A DNA stretch of 64,000 bases. Origin: Rutstroemia sp. NJR-2017a BVV2. Lineage: Eukaryota > Ascomycota > Leotiomycetes > Helotiales > Rutstroemiaceae. The first letter of the stretch is position 1; the number at the start of each line of letters is the position of its first letter. The notes below the pieces were generated by a model. It was not told the origin of the DNA and made no database searches. It saw only the letters and a list, made by a program, of their open reading frames with translations. The DNA lies in NCBI GenBank assembly GCA_002946415.1, contig NJPS01000041.1, forward strand, positions 682,001-746,000, given 5' to 3'. Shown here one piece after another: positions 1 through 9,893 of this stretch. A program made the translations under genes and the position numbers.

Positions 1-1137
1 GGTAATTAGATGTTTGTGTTCGTACACATTTGGGTTTAGCCTCATTGCTCCGTTCACCCACTCCACGAGCTTTGACTCAAGCATCTTTGGGACGGCTAAG
101 TCATGTTTGAATTGCTGGCTCAGTTCTCGAGAATTCAAGTTGGCGAGATATTCCTCATCCGAATCCAGGTCGAAGTCCATTTCGATATATCGTGAATCCT
201 GTTCAACATTTCTCGAATCCTCTTCGATATTGTCCAAGTCCACTTCGCTATCTAACGAATCTTCAGCGCTGGAAGAGAAAATGCCATGCAAAACCGGTGT
301 AGGCTCAGAACTGAATGGAGTTCGAGTCGGAGTTTCTGTGATCGCCGCTTCGCTGGTATCGATTGACAAAGTTTCCCGTTCGAATATGATTGGTGGTGAC
401 TGGGCAACCTGCACTGCCGGTAATATCTCAGTAGGCCTCTCGGTATATGGTGGCGGTATTGTATCTTGTTGATTCCGATACATAAATCTACTCCATTCCA
501 CTAGCATAGCCCCTTGTTGAACGTACATTTCCTTCATATTTGTGTTGTGCGTGCCTGTAGCAGTACTGCTCAAGCGCTTGCAGAGTTCTTTCAGGCTCTG
601 TCGCGCGTAATCGTTGGGCCTTATATATACGCTGAAGACTGTCGTGTTAGACAGTGATTCAAGGCTACGAATCAACTTGTCTGAGGTACTATTGCTGAGC
701 CTGATAGTCGGAGAAGCCTTTTTCTTCGTGACAACGAATCCCTTCTCAAGTAACTCGAATCGTACGAGGATGATATGTTCTGATTCGCTTATACCGGCTT
801 CATGAAGGGCAGAAGCGTCCAGGAAAGATATATCGTCGAGGTTCGATATCGGAAGAGGTGTAGAGGCGCTTGCGAAGTCGGCATCTGGAGGAACGACCAA
901 CAACATCTCCATTCGTTGATCCTTGCCAGCAAGCTTCACAGATACCGAAAGCGAAAAGTGAACATGAATACATCCTTCCATATCACAGCGCGCAGTCATG
1001 ACAAACTTGGGATTCTGCTTGTTATCATACAAGCAAGAACCTAGCGTGAAAGGTGTGCCTGATTGATCCACCCATTTTACAAACACTCTCTCGCAAAGGA
1101 GAGTTTGAAGCTGAAGTTTCTCAATCGGAACAGACAT
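1..1137 (-). CDS. Unknown protein, N-terminal 379 codons, gene runs off the left edge
   Basis: On the minus strand an ATG at 1137 opens a frame with no stop for 379 codons, up to the window edge, so the gene is incomplete at its 3' end. No intron is needed. The start is the first ATG of the open frame. The N-terminal ~120 residues look like a compact folded region with alternating hydrophobic residues (MSVPIEKLQLQTLL at the start). A proline/threonine-rich middle follows (about residues 215-275), then an acidic Asp/Glu/Ser-rich stretch with repeated EEDSR/EQDSR-like pieces (about 280-320). I recognise no family. The long open frame, the only one on either strand that spans the interval, is the main support for it being coding. 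Confidence 0.72.
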   Translation of the reverse strand, partial: MSVPIEKLQLQTLLCERVFVKWVDQSGTPFTLGSCLYDNKQNPKFVMTARCDMEGCIHVHFSLSVSVKLAGKDQRMEMLLVVPPDADFASASTPLPISNLDDISFLDASALHEAGISESEHIILVRFELLEKGFVVTKKKASPTIRLSNSTSDKLIRSLESLSNTTVFSVYIRPNDYARQSLKELCKRLSSTATGTHNTNMKEMYVQQGAMLVEWSRFMYRNQQDTIPPPYTERPTEILPAVQVAQSPPIIFERETLSIDTSEAAITETPTRTPFSSEPTPVLHGIFSSSAEDSLDSEVDLDNIEEDSRNVEQDSRYIEMDFDLDSDEEYLANLNSRELSQQFKHDLAVPKMLESKLVEWVNGAMRLNPNVYEHKHLIT

Positions 1138-1316
1138 ATTTTGGCCCTACATCTACAATTAGCGATAAACGTGGTTAGAAAACGACTGTGTTAAAAGCAA
1201 TGCTAGCCCTCACACTTGACGTGTGATTCCCAACCCACCCAGGCTATATAGAGCAGCCTTGACTCTTGGGACAAATTGAAGCGTAGGAGCGATCAACAAA
1301 AGCTGCGATACGAATT

Positions 1317-1470
1317 GTGTTAGAGTTGTTCAAAACAGTATATGCCGAAGGACGTAACCACCGCCACTATGCAGACCGTGTCAGGGTTGTTCTAAACAGC
1401 AGGTGCTGAAGAACCTAACCACCACCACTGTGCGGATAGTGTCAGGGTTGTTCTAAACGACAAATGCTGC
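1317..1470. repeat. Tandem 61 bp repeat, about 2.5 copies
   Basis: Units begin at 1317, 1378 and 1439 with gtgt(t/c)ag(a/g)gttgtt. The first two units are exactly 61 bp apart and share most positions, including the block aaccaccrccact. The third is truncated after about 30 bp. Copies differ by scattered substitutions, so the array is not recent. Confidence 0.8.
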
Positions 1471-1521
1471 AAGTCACAACTCTTTTGCACAACACATTAT
1501 GCGAGCGACTTTGTGATGTTC

Positions 1522-1655
1522 ATGGAAAGACCGCGACCGTATTGTGGTAAGAGATGTTGGCGATAGCGATGGAAAGACCGCGCGCGTATATCGTAACAGA
1601 TGCAGGGCGATGGCGACAAATTTAAATCAAGATGGCGATGAGAAGGCCGCGCGTA
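1522..1655. repeat. Degenerate direct repeats (47 and 69 bp spacing)
   Basis: The block atggaaagaccgcg starts at 1522 and 1569. A weaker copy (atgagaaggccgcgcg) starts at 1638. Each is followed by a gtat-a run and a ggcgat motif. This is an old, diverged minisatellite lying just beyond the 61 bp array. Confidence 0.6.
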
Positions 1656-1999
1656 TATTACGGTAATATATATTGGGCAATAGAAATGGAAGCAAGTCGA
1701 GATGCCGATAGATGATGTGCGATGGAGACGGAGGAAAACAGAGTTGGCGATGGAGAGATGAAATGCTAACCTTACTTACGTAAGCGTACCAGCAAGCGAG
1801 ACTCGCCCGTACGTCACTCGCAGGTCTTCCGTAAGGATATCAATCTGCCTTGAATCAGTTGAATCAAGACTCTTAACAACAATATCCTTTACTTTCACAA
1901 TCAGACGGAGCATCGTTCCATGGTCGAAATGGTATATATACCATAGTCGTCGACGCTATATAAAGCACAAGACAAATAGCTCGAATCTGGCACGGTCGA

Positions 2000-2473
2000 C
2001 TTACACATTGGAAAATGTGTAAGGCATACGAAAGTATGTGGGTTCACAAAGGTAGTCTTTGGGGTAGGGCCTCTGACTCGACAAATTGTTCATCGGCGAA
2101 TTTAATGAAGCGGAGGAACTTCGTGTAAAATCTCCCGACGATTCCATTGAGGCTTTTGAAGTGCTCCTTGGATCTATATACATCGACGTGCTTCCGTCTC
2201 TGGAGATGATCGATATACTTGTGGAAGAAATGATACGGGATTTCTGGTGCTCAGCAAACGTCTATGTGACCTGATGGAGAATGACAGGGACAACTACGTC
2301 GTGCAATCTTCAATTGTCTATTCCTTTTGGAAAATCTCCTAAGCGGGACTTCGTCCTGATATTGGTGCTTCTAACTAATTCACTCGTTGGAAAGTATGCC
2401 AGCACTCACTGTTGCAACGGCGCTGAAATGAGGTCACTCGCTGCTAGTGATGTTGAACTGTTTTCCCAGTAAT
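2000..2473 (+). pseudogene. Degraded BTB/POZ-domain gene
   Basis: Three plus-strand pieces in different frames look like one broken BTB protein. From 2036 the frame reads a VHKGSL block, typical of BTB strand B2. A shift near 2075-2085 moves to another frame, which reads GEFNEAEE then DSIEAFEVLLGSIY, the usual 'F.EA.E' and 'AFE.LL..IY' signatures. Downstream, near 2250-2360, a third frame reads LCDLMENDRDNYVV and YSFWKIS, then a stop, then GLRPDIGASN. This resembles the BACK-like region after many fungal BTB domains. Stops and frame changes prevent an intact product. Another BTB gene at 37.7 kb is intact, but similarity to it is only general. The family call rests on motif spacing alone. Confidence 0.45.
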
Positions 2474-2851
2474 TTCGTCAATTTTGAAGTTGGGCACACT
2501 ATACGGAGTGTACGAGCAAAAGCTCTTGCACCAGGTCAGAGAAACACAGCATAGCGTCGAAACTTTGGATAGCACTTCTTTCGTTATTTCATGATATCTA
2601 TATACCGCTACCAGGTATGTATCTAACAAAGACAATCGTGAGATCTCTCTATTCTTCCACGTAATCAATGCGTTTCTCGCCTCATAAGTATATAAGAATG
2701 AAACCTTCCTCCAAAAATCGCCCCAGAACAATCTATATCTAACAACTTTTAATCCCCTCATATGTAAGAAATACACCAAATTTGCACAACCAACCAGTAG
2801 CCCCAAAAATATTTACGTTGAACCTCTTCCCATCGCACACACAACCACCCC
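2474..2851. other. Intergenic stretch, nothing recognised
   Basis: AT-rich sequence between the BTB relic and the spherulin-like gene. It probably includes the 3' untranslated region of the latter. A 120-codon minus frame here has no recognisable motif and I do not call it. Confidence 0.4.
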
Positions 2852-3644
2852 CTACGCACTCCCATTCACCTCATCCACCACCTCCACGAACTCATTCCAA
2901 ACACTTCCCTCCGCCTCATACCCCCCACTCGTAATGAACACCCCCGCAACGCCGGCCTGCACCCAACTCTGCACCAAGCTCTTCATCTGAGCCTCCGTAC
3001 CCGAGAAATCATTCAGCATGACCGAGCTCTTGCTCATCTCCGCGCCAATCGCACTAACCTTCCCTCCCTTCCCAGCCGTAAAATCCTCATAGTCGTTTTC
3101 CAGCGCGAGGATATTGTCCGCGAGAGCGTAGAACTGGCTTGGGACCGTAGTTCCGGGGTTGAGGGTGACGGTTAGGTTGAGGGAGTGGGCGAGGGTGGCG
3201 ATGGTGGTGTGGTAGTTGGAGGAGGTGGTGGTCCAGGTGTCGATTATGTCGTCGAAGAAGATGCCGTCGAGGTGGATGTCCTTTTCGGTGTAGGTGGACC
3301 AGTATTTGTCTGGTGGTGATGTTAGTCATAGGGTAGGGGATCGAAAGTTGAGGGTAATGCTTACAAGTCTCGACTTCAGTGGATACTTTGTCAGTGCTTT
3401 TGCTCATATAGACTGTATCAACATAGCCGAGGAGGTTGACATTGGGATACACGTTCAAGGAGGCGATGGCGTCGATGAAGTCAGATGCCGGATAGTCGTT
3501 GGTAACACCTGGGCCAGAGTTTGGATTGACAATGATATTGAAAGGAACATCAGGGTACTTGGCAACGGCCGTAGTAACGAAATCCCAAGCACCTTGAAGA
3601 GGATAGATGTAAAGCGGCAGAAGAATCGCTGCTGCGGAAACCAT
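2852..3644 (-). CDS. Spherulin-4-like (spherulation-specific family 4) protein
   Basis: Two exons on the minus strand, 3644-3365 and 3309-2852, joined over a 55 bp intron (donor GTAAGC, acceptor CAG, phase 1), give 245 aa. Family hallmarks are visible: LLPLYIYP at the N-terminus, then FNIIVNPNSGPG (about residues 35-46), NLLGYVDT (about 69-76), and DGIFFDDI near the middle. These match the TIM-barrel-like spherulin-4 family of fungi and slime moulds, related to putative glycoside hydrolases. The Asp pair after GIFF would be the candidate acidic active-site residues. No clear signal peptide is seen from the chosen ATG; the segment before PLYIYP is short. Function in fungi is not settled. It may act on cell-wall galactosaminogalactan-type polymers, by analogy only. 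Confidence 0.88.
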
Positions 3645-5608
3645 TGTGGAATTTTTGGATTGGGGTTTGAAGTATGTACTTAAAAGTCAAAGATGGATTC
3701 TACCTTTCCAAATCGCTGCGAATAACACTCTAAGAAGATGGAGGTGCAGTGGATGTACGGAAGTAATATATATGCATCCTCTGCAGTATTCCGACAGACA
3801 TGCTATAGGACGATGTTATTCACCGCGCCCGCGCATCTAGATTTTGATGTCATACAGACACACGGATACAAGCATGATAGCCAAATTTAAGGGGGATGTG
3901 ATTTACAATCATCCAATCATCCTCCACCATCCATGAGTGCGGTCTTCGGAAAGCCTAATCATTCGCTTGTTTCAAGCAGATTGGTGAAGGATCTTGATTA
4001 AAAAGGACTTTCGCAAACGTCGAATGCTTTGAAACAAAAAAGAAATCAAAAACAAATATCGGAAATTAGCGGCACGCACCCCGCCAGATCTGAAAGTGGG
4101 GTTGTCGATCCTTCGATATTAAACGAAACCGGAAGACTTGAAAGGCGTACACGACAGCCCCATTCTTGATTCTTGGGATGATCTGCGGCGGGTAGCTCGA
4201 GTATGGGATTGGAAATTCGTGGTGTGAATTAACCTTAAACTTTGCTGTACCCCCAGATCGGATTAACACATGGAGAAACTGTAACAGCCAGCCGCCCTCG
4301 ATTCGAGTGAGTTGCGGCGAAGTTGATAGTAGGATGCGGATAGTCCTTTCAGCACTTGCTCTAAGAACTATGAAGCGTTTAACGGGCAAAATGTGCATAT
4401 GCCCATTATCGTTGTCGCTTGCTTGCCCGAGGAATTTCTAGGCAACAGAGCTTGGCCATCGCGAAGGTGATGCTCGTCATCTGCGTCGCGTGATATTCCC
4501 ATGTTCAATTGCTCCAAGTTTCCAAGAGAGCTCTGTTTAAAGAAGGCATCATTTCGCGTCCGCAATGAAAGTTTGGAAGAGCTTGATTTGTAGTTAACTG
4601 GACCTAGCCGACGACCAAGACTGATAATTGAGTCTAAGAGAACGACCACCGGTCAAAATTCATACAGGCGCCTTGCATAATATAGTTGAACAAACAGCTT
4701 TGAATGCGTTTGAGAGAATTATTCACTCCATGTGCTCGGGAGGTATTGTAGAAACAGTTCCAGAGAATATTGTCTACGGCGTTATGATAAGATTGAGTTG
4801 CACGGTCATTGAAAATCATCAGCTTACATATTCTAAGCTTGTCTGTTCTACCTTGTTTGTTCTACCCTGAGGCTTAGCCCATCATCCATGGAAGCTGTAA
4901 GTATTACATGAAGCAACAGTTGTATAACTGAAGCCTCCAGCCTCACAAATCTACAACCACGTACATGCAATCTCGGTACTACAATATTCTGAGGTTCTAG
5001 CTAATACCAGTAATTGAAGCAAATAATCAGTGCAAGTGACACGAATCACTCTGAAGCCACTTTTCTCTTCTAACCAATTATTAACTCAAATATTGGATGA
5101 TGACCAAATGTTGGATGACAACCAAAAGTTGGATGACCAAAGATTGGATGATAACCATTTTCCAGTCAAAAAATCTGGAGCTTTCAATAGATGGAGCTGT
5201 TGGTTAGAGAAGTTGCTTGACACCATGACCAAAATTCGAATAACTGCAGCTCAACACCAACAACGGTGCCAACATCAACAGCAAGAGCGGGGCTTAAATC
5301 GTTGGAATAAGCAAGTGCTGACTTCAGCTACATAGAAAGCAAAACCTATACTGGATGTAGTCGCAAGCCCTACCAGAAAAGACAGTGGCGGGGTCAATGC
5401 TGTGAGTACCTCGTAACAGCTACCTATGGGGGCAACGATGGCGGTGATGATGAGACTGCAGCATATTCCGAATGTATAAATCCGAACTTCCCTCCAGAAG
5501 CTTGAGACAGAACTGATCCATCGGCAAAGGACCATATTGAAAGAAGGGTGTCTCGCTGGAAGCAACATAAGATCATCACGTAAAACCCAGGACACTTTCG
5601 AAGAAATC
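3645..5608. other. Two-kilobase stretch without a convincing gene
   Basis: Minus frames of 60-137 codons occur here (for example within 4066-4819 and 5275-5688). None shows a known motif, a good start context or coherent exon joins. One piece near 5290-5480 on the minus strand is hydrophobic enough to encode membrane helices and could be a relic of a membrane protein, but I cannot support that. The only clear structure is the 18 bp repeat at 5093-5161. Confidence 0.4.
5093..5161 (+). repeat. Minisatellite with 18/15 bp units
   Basis: Four units start at 5093, 5111, 5129 and 5144, each beginning ttggatga and continuing as y-a-a-c-c-a-a-like. Lengths are 18, 18, 15 and 18 bp, so every unit is a multiple of three. 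In one plus frame they read LDDDQM, LDDNQK, LDDQR and LDDNHF. The surrounding frame is short (about 100 codons) and not recognised as a gene. Confidence 0.8.
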
Positions 5609-6409
5609 ATGTCACAAAAGTATACACTTATCGAAGGAACCAAGGATGACATTCCGGCCTTGATACACGTGGCGCAAGAAGCATTCAAAAAAGATGCAAT
5701 TTGGAGGGTCGTTATCGGAGATGTATCACCAGAGGAGGAGCACGCTTGGCTAATGGCCTTCTATGGGAAGCGTTACTCCATGGACGACATGACCTTATAT
5801 ATCGTGAAGAATGAGGATGGGTATGTCAATTTCCCCAAGACTCAAGTAACAATGTATGAGCGCGGTATTGACAGAGAAACAGAAAGATCGTAGGCTACAC
5901 TGCTCTTGAATGGCCATGGGATATAAAGCCCGTCTCCAAGGAACTGAAAGACATGTGTAATTCCCCCGATCCGGAGCACATCCCACCACCAAGGGGAGTC
6001 AGAATAGATGCTTGGAAAGAAATGTTCCACCTATCTGTCATGACAAGAGAATATGGCTACGACTCAGAGAAAGACTTCCGTATGTGTTGATCGTGAGATT
6101 GCGCTTTTTGATATGATACCACAGCTAACCCAAGCTCCAGATCGTAGAAGCACGATGATTCTACCCGAAGCTCAAAAGCAAGGGCTTGGCAGTCTTCTGA
6201 CGCGTCGTTGTAATCAAGTCGCAGACGAAGCTGGTCGTAAGACGTGGGCTGGTGTTCGACCATCGTCTATCGGGATGTTTCGTTCGTTGGGATTCGAGGA
6301 AGTCAAAATGATTCACACGCCTGTGGAACGATGGGGAGGGAGTGAAGAGATGGGTAAAAGCTGGTTGTTGTGTCGAGAGCCACAAAGCCAAGGGGGCGTA
6401 ATGATGTGA
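5609..6409 (+). CDS. GNAT-family N-acetyltransferase
   Basis: Exons 5609-5820, 5883-6079 and 6141-6409 join over introns of 62 and 61 bp (donors GTATGT, GTATGT; acceptors CAG, CAG) to give 225 aa. The ATG at 5609 (MSQKYTLIEGT) was chosen because the GNAT fold starts there with a 'tR.at..D...l' type strand. After splicing, NEDGKIVGYTALEWPWD forms the central strands. Motif A, the acetyl-CoA loop, is QKQGLGSLL in exon 3, followed by WAGVRPSSIGMFRSLGFEEV, the usual C-terminal strand-helix. It is likely a cytosolic acetyltransferase acting on a small molecule or amine. The substrate cannot be told from sequence. Length and motif order match fungal stand-alone GNAT proteins. Confidence 0.88.
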
Positions 6410-6914
6410 TGCTGAAGTCTGGAGGAGGATTGGATTAACGATTTGATTATTTGAAGAGTTATGCCCGTGTGATTTCGATAGTTCGTCGCGGCGCGCCGTG
6501 TAGATTCTGATTCTGATTCTAATTCTCACATTAGAGTCAAGTCGGATGATTGCCATATAAATAAATATCTGCTCAGCGTCTATACCTATACACTGAGGAT
6601 TGCTTCATAGATATTGTGAACACGAGTGTTTGTGTGTGAATCGCGCATCGTCGAGGATGGTGTTGGTATCTGTTAATACTTCTGGGTTAGTGTTGAGCGG
6701 TGAAATACTTTTAACCTTACTGTCGCGAGTTGCGCGGGTTGCAATGCATCACATAAAGATGATTTCGGGTGATGTTCCTCCAGTTCTCTCCCTGTGGTCT
6801 GTGTCTTTCGTTCTCAGAAACCCCCACTATGAAGCAATATTATTCATTACCAATATATTTTCTAGTAATGGCTTCTCGTCAACCACTTCCAATAGATAAC
6901 TACTGGAATGCAAT
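6410..6914. other. Intergenic stretch before the tRNA gene
   Basis: It holds the 3' region of the acetyltransferase gene and a short gattct repeat (four copies near 6503-6526). A plus frame of 99 codons at 6600-6899 has no recognisable motif. Confidence 0.4.
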
Positions 6915-7050
6915 GCCCTGATGGCGCAGTGGTAACGCGTGTCACTTGTATCTAATACGAAATGACAAGATCCCTAGGTTAGTTCATCTCCGATGCTCAG
7001 TCCTCACTCCATTTACTAACATCTCTATAGTTCAATTCTGGGTCAGGGCA
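6915..7050 (+). tRNA. tRNA-Thr(UGU) with two introns, one in the T arm
   Basis: The cloverleaf can be laid out base by base: acceptor 6915-6921 with 7043-7049 (seven pairs), discriminator A7050, D arm 6924-6938, and anticodon stem 6940-6944 with 6963-6967. Loop CUUGUA gives anticodon UGU at 6947-6949. An 11 nt intron (6951-6961) sits right after position 37, the canonical site. The T stem CCTAG (6973-6977) pairs with CTGGG (7038-7042), and the T loop is TTCAATT (7031-7037). Between stem and loop lies a 53 bp insertion, 6978-7030. It starts GTTAGT, carries TACTAAC at 7014-7020 and ends CTATAG, which is the form of a spliceosomal intron. The A box (TGGCGCAGTGG, 6922-6932) is perfect. The B box GTTCAATTC (7030-7038) is also perfect because the insertion's last G serves as its first base. 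The one weak point is a C-A opposition at the inner end of the D stem. Confidence 0.85.
6978..7030 (+). other. GT-AG intron-like insertion at tRNA position 53/54
   Basis: This 53 bp segment has donor GTTAGT, a consensus branch site TACTAAC (branch A at 7019, 11 nt from the end) and acceptor TAG. Its length equals the protein-gene introns nearby. Removing exactly this GT-AG segment restores a standard 5 bp T stem and 7 nt T loop. The heptamer TAGTTCA occurs at 6980-6986 and 7028-7034, so a duplication origin is also possible, but cutting between those copies would leave a 12 nt loop. Confidence 0.75.
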
Positions 7051-7058
7051 GATTTATC

Positions 7059-7078
7059 TTTTTGAGTTCTTTTTTTTT
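7059..7078 (+). terminator. RNA polymerase III terminator
   Basis: A run of five T (7059-7063) begins nine bases after the tRNA 3' end, backed up by nine T at 7070-7078. This fits Pol III termination and shows that the transcription unit is complete on its 3' side. Confidence 0.75.
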
Positions 7079-7659
7079 GGTCCTTGGGCGCCCACCTCAT
7101 CAATCCATTCATTAGTATATCTCCACCTCGACCGCTAAGGACAACTTCAGGGCATCAAAATCAGTTGCGACTTATATATTGATTGATTACATTCTCAGCT
7201 TTTGCACTCCTGTCAATATAAGTTCCAGAGCATTTCACAATTCATTCAAGGAAGCGTACAGCAAGGTAATAATACAACCTTATATGAATTATAATGCTAT
7301 TCCTAATCTGATTCCATTATCTTAGATCCTCTCTCTCTATGAGTCCCCTTTTTTATCATATGAATGATATGATGATGATATGGATATAATATCGCAGATT
7401 CCCCCGCGCCATGCTAAAAATAATCGGTGTCCGTCCACCAACCTTTCCATCCATCCATCCATTCATTCGTCTTTCCTTTTCCCGTAGATCCCCGATCTTC
7501 CTGCATTAGACCAGAACACCGCGCTAATATAAATACCAAGTAACAATAATGAACAAAGAAAAGGCAAAAAGCAAGGCCCAGATTATCCCGCCATCCCGCT
7601 CGCTCCCAAGTACAAATATAAAAAAGACAAGAACCAAAAAAGGAAATAGACAAATGAAA
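7079..7659. other. Intergenic stretch, nothing recognised
   Basis: AT-rich sequence with a gatgat-type run near 7365-7382 and atccatcc repeats near 7447-7466. It is probably the 3' untranslated region of the minus-strand gene that ends at 7660. Confidence 0.4.
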
Positions 7660-9893
7660 TCACAACCCCTCACCCCCTCGCACAACCTCCACCAAGCTCC
7701 TCACCATCCACCCCTCCAACTTCTCCTTCTCTTTCTCCCCTTTCTTGCCCTTCTTCTCCGCTGCAGCTCCGCCGTTCTTCACTCCCTCCATGCCCTCTAG
7801 CAACTTCCCGATGCATCTCAAGACGGCCGCTTCCAGATCTTCTTTCCTTGTGGTCTTCGCAGTTTTGCCTTTGCTTCCCATGCCGGCGCTCTTGCCGTTC
7901 CGTAGACCCTCGATGTTGATTCCGAGAGTGGAGGCGGCTTTGGCTGGGATGCCGAAGGAGGAGCGTGTGAAGGAGGGCGTGCGGTGGAGGCGGGAGTTGG
8001 AGGCGTAGGTGGGAGGGTGCGAGGGAGTCGATGAGGAAGAGGGGATGGAGTTTGATGGGAGAGTGGTAAGGTAGGTATAGCTCATGATGTAAGCATATAG
8101 AGAAGAGAGGAGGAAGTCGGAAGAATGAGGGAAGATAGATCGAAGAGGATTGAGATTTGGTTTGGTAGTTGTAGCTTGGAATGTAGAGGAGAAATTTGGA
8201 GGAGAGAAAGGTGGGGTGAGCGGGGTGTCGATGTCGAGAGGTGAATAGATGCTTGTTCCTGCGGAGATGGGAGAGTAGCAGATGGTTTGAGGACGAGGAT
8301 GGGTGTGGGTTCTGAGAAGACGGTCGAGGGAACTGGTTGAGGATGAGAAGGAGGTCGATGGGATATGGAGTTTGAGAGACTTTGGTTTAGACTGAAGTTT
8401 TGATGCTTGAGGAGAGACTTTTGCAGAGGAAAGATGAGAACGAATGGTTGATACACAGGGGGTATCCGCTAAAAGCATTTTTGAAGGAAAGTTGGTAGTG
8501 GAATCTTCGATGGTCGAGATTATGTCTGAAAATGAGCGAGGAGCCGATGCAATAGGAGATGATGTTGGAGCAGAAAATTGTGGGACACGTTTGTGTTCGG
8601 TCTGAGAACTTGTGGTGGGTTGACGAGTGGATTTAGTTACAGTAGATGCAACAGATGGTTCAGGAGACGCCGGTGGGCTCGTCATAGCCAGATCTACTTT
8701 CGTGGTAGAAACTGACTGGCGGATAGATTTTGTAGATGGTTGCTTCAATGATATGCATTCTTCTTGTTCTTTGGTATACGATTTGGAATGACGGACAGTG
8801 GAGTCATCCGAGAGATTCAATCGACTTGGGACTGAGGATGACCGAGTTGGAATGGTAATAGACAATGGGGGTGATTGCTTGACGTTGACATGGACTACGT
8901 GTGCTTTAGCTGGAGCAAGGGCAGTTGCGCAGGCCTAGATGATGTTAGAGAAGTTTCTCAGGAAAAGGTAATTGCGTAATGACTTACGAAGAAATCATCG
9001 TTCTCCTCGGTATCGCTCCCGCACATGCTCGTACTATCACTTAGCCATTCTTCAATGTCCACGCTCGAGCGATGCTCTGATAACCTGTCCACTATCGGAC
9101 GTAAACTTCCCGAGAATGGATTCTTCCTCTGTCTAACTGGGCTTCCAAACCACGATGAGGTTTCGCTGTAAGCCTCTCCCATGCACTTGAAGGAAAAGCT
9201 AGAATTCCTTCGTCGTCTGGAAATAGGTGTGGATGCTTCGCTTTCCTCATCATGCATCTTCGAGTAGTCAGAGTCATACTTGCTTCCCGAACTCGAATCA
9301 CTGAATCCTTCATAGTCATCGATGATGCAAGAAGTGGTGCAGGCCGCGCCCTCGAAACATCGTGTGCAGTTCTTGGCGTCGACACTATATGGATTGTCGA
9401 GCAAAGGCGTTCCTGTTTTAGAATACACTGGAGTATCACGATATCCAGCTGGTCGAATAGCTAGAGGAGGACCTGCAATCTTCCTCCTTGATGCTATACT
9501 CTTGGGATCTGAAAACCCTCCCAACTCTGCGTTGTGACCGAAAGTCGTCCTGCGACACGAGGCCGGTGAGTATGAGGATGTAGAGGTGGGTGTTTGAGGC
9601 GTGGATAATCTGAGAGGTAAGAGCTGCTTCATGCCAGACACTGATCTACGGGATGGATTCGCAGATGCAGGTCTTGCTGGAGTGCAGAAAGAAGTTTCTG
9701 AATACATTTCGAGTTGTAAGCACGGTAACGACGTTATTCTTCGAGGGATTGTGTGAACAATGTCGTTGTCAAAAGAAGAGATAGGTGCATGATATGTCCT
9801 GTGCGGCGTATGTACGTTGGGTGAGTCTGATGTGGAGATATGACGAGGATATGACTGTCTTTGAATGGCTTCGAAATTGGAAGAGGCATCCAT
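7660..9893 (-). CDS. Conserved-type low-complexity protein, function unknown
   Basis: Two exons, 9893-8988 and 8934-7660, joined in phase 0 over a 53 bp intron (donor GTAAGT, acceptor TAG), give 726 aa. The protein is rich in Ser, Thr and Pro throughout. Before the intron comes a short Cys-bearing motif (NCTRCFEGAACTTSC, about residues 178-192), then a basic patch RRRRNSSFSF (about 229-238) and acidic residues just before the splice site. The C-terminal ~70 residues are Lys/Glu-rich and end in a helix-like segment (WMVRSLVEVVRGGEGL). The pattern suggests a mostly disordered regulatory or scaffold protein. I recognise no catalytic domain. The start is the first ATG, and a ~4 kb gene-free region lies upstream. 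Confidence 0.8.

Larger units (their letters stand above)
1138..1999. other. Gene-free stretch upstream of the left gene, with minisatellites
   Basis: No coding frame is seen. It holds a TATA-like element near 1244-1249 (ctatata) and the two repeat blocks listed separately. The rest is ordinary sequence with no feature I can support. Confidence 0.5.

Noticed and set aside
4066..4819. Three overlapping minus-strand frames of 60-110 codons
   Set aside because: No motif, poor hydrophobic pattern and no splice sites that join them into one product.
5275..5688. Minus frame of 137 codons with hydrophobic stretches
   Set aside because: It overlaps the start of the well-supported acetyltransferase on the other strand, and its membrane-like part has no family match I can name.
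6978..7030. Insertion in the tRNA-Thr gene read as a small transposon with a 7 bp duplication (TAGTTCA)
   Set aside because: Cutting between the heptamers leaves an abnormal 12 nt T loop, while cutting at GT-AG restores a perfect T arm and uses a consensus branch site. The intron reading fits better, though an origin by duplication is possible.
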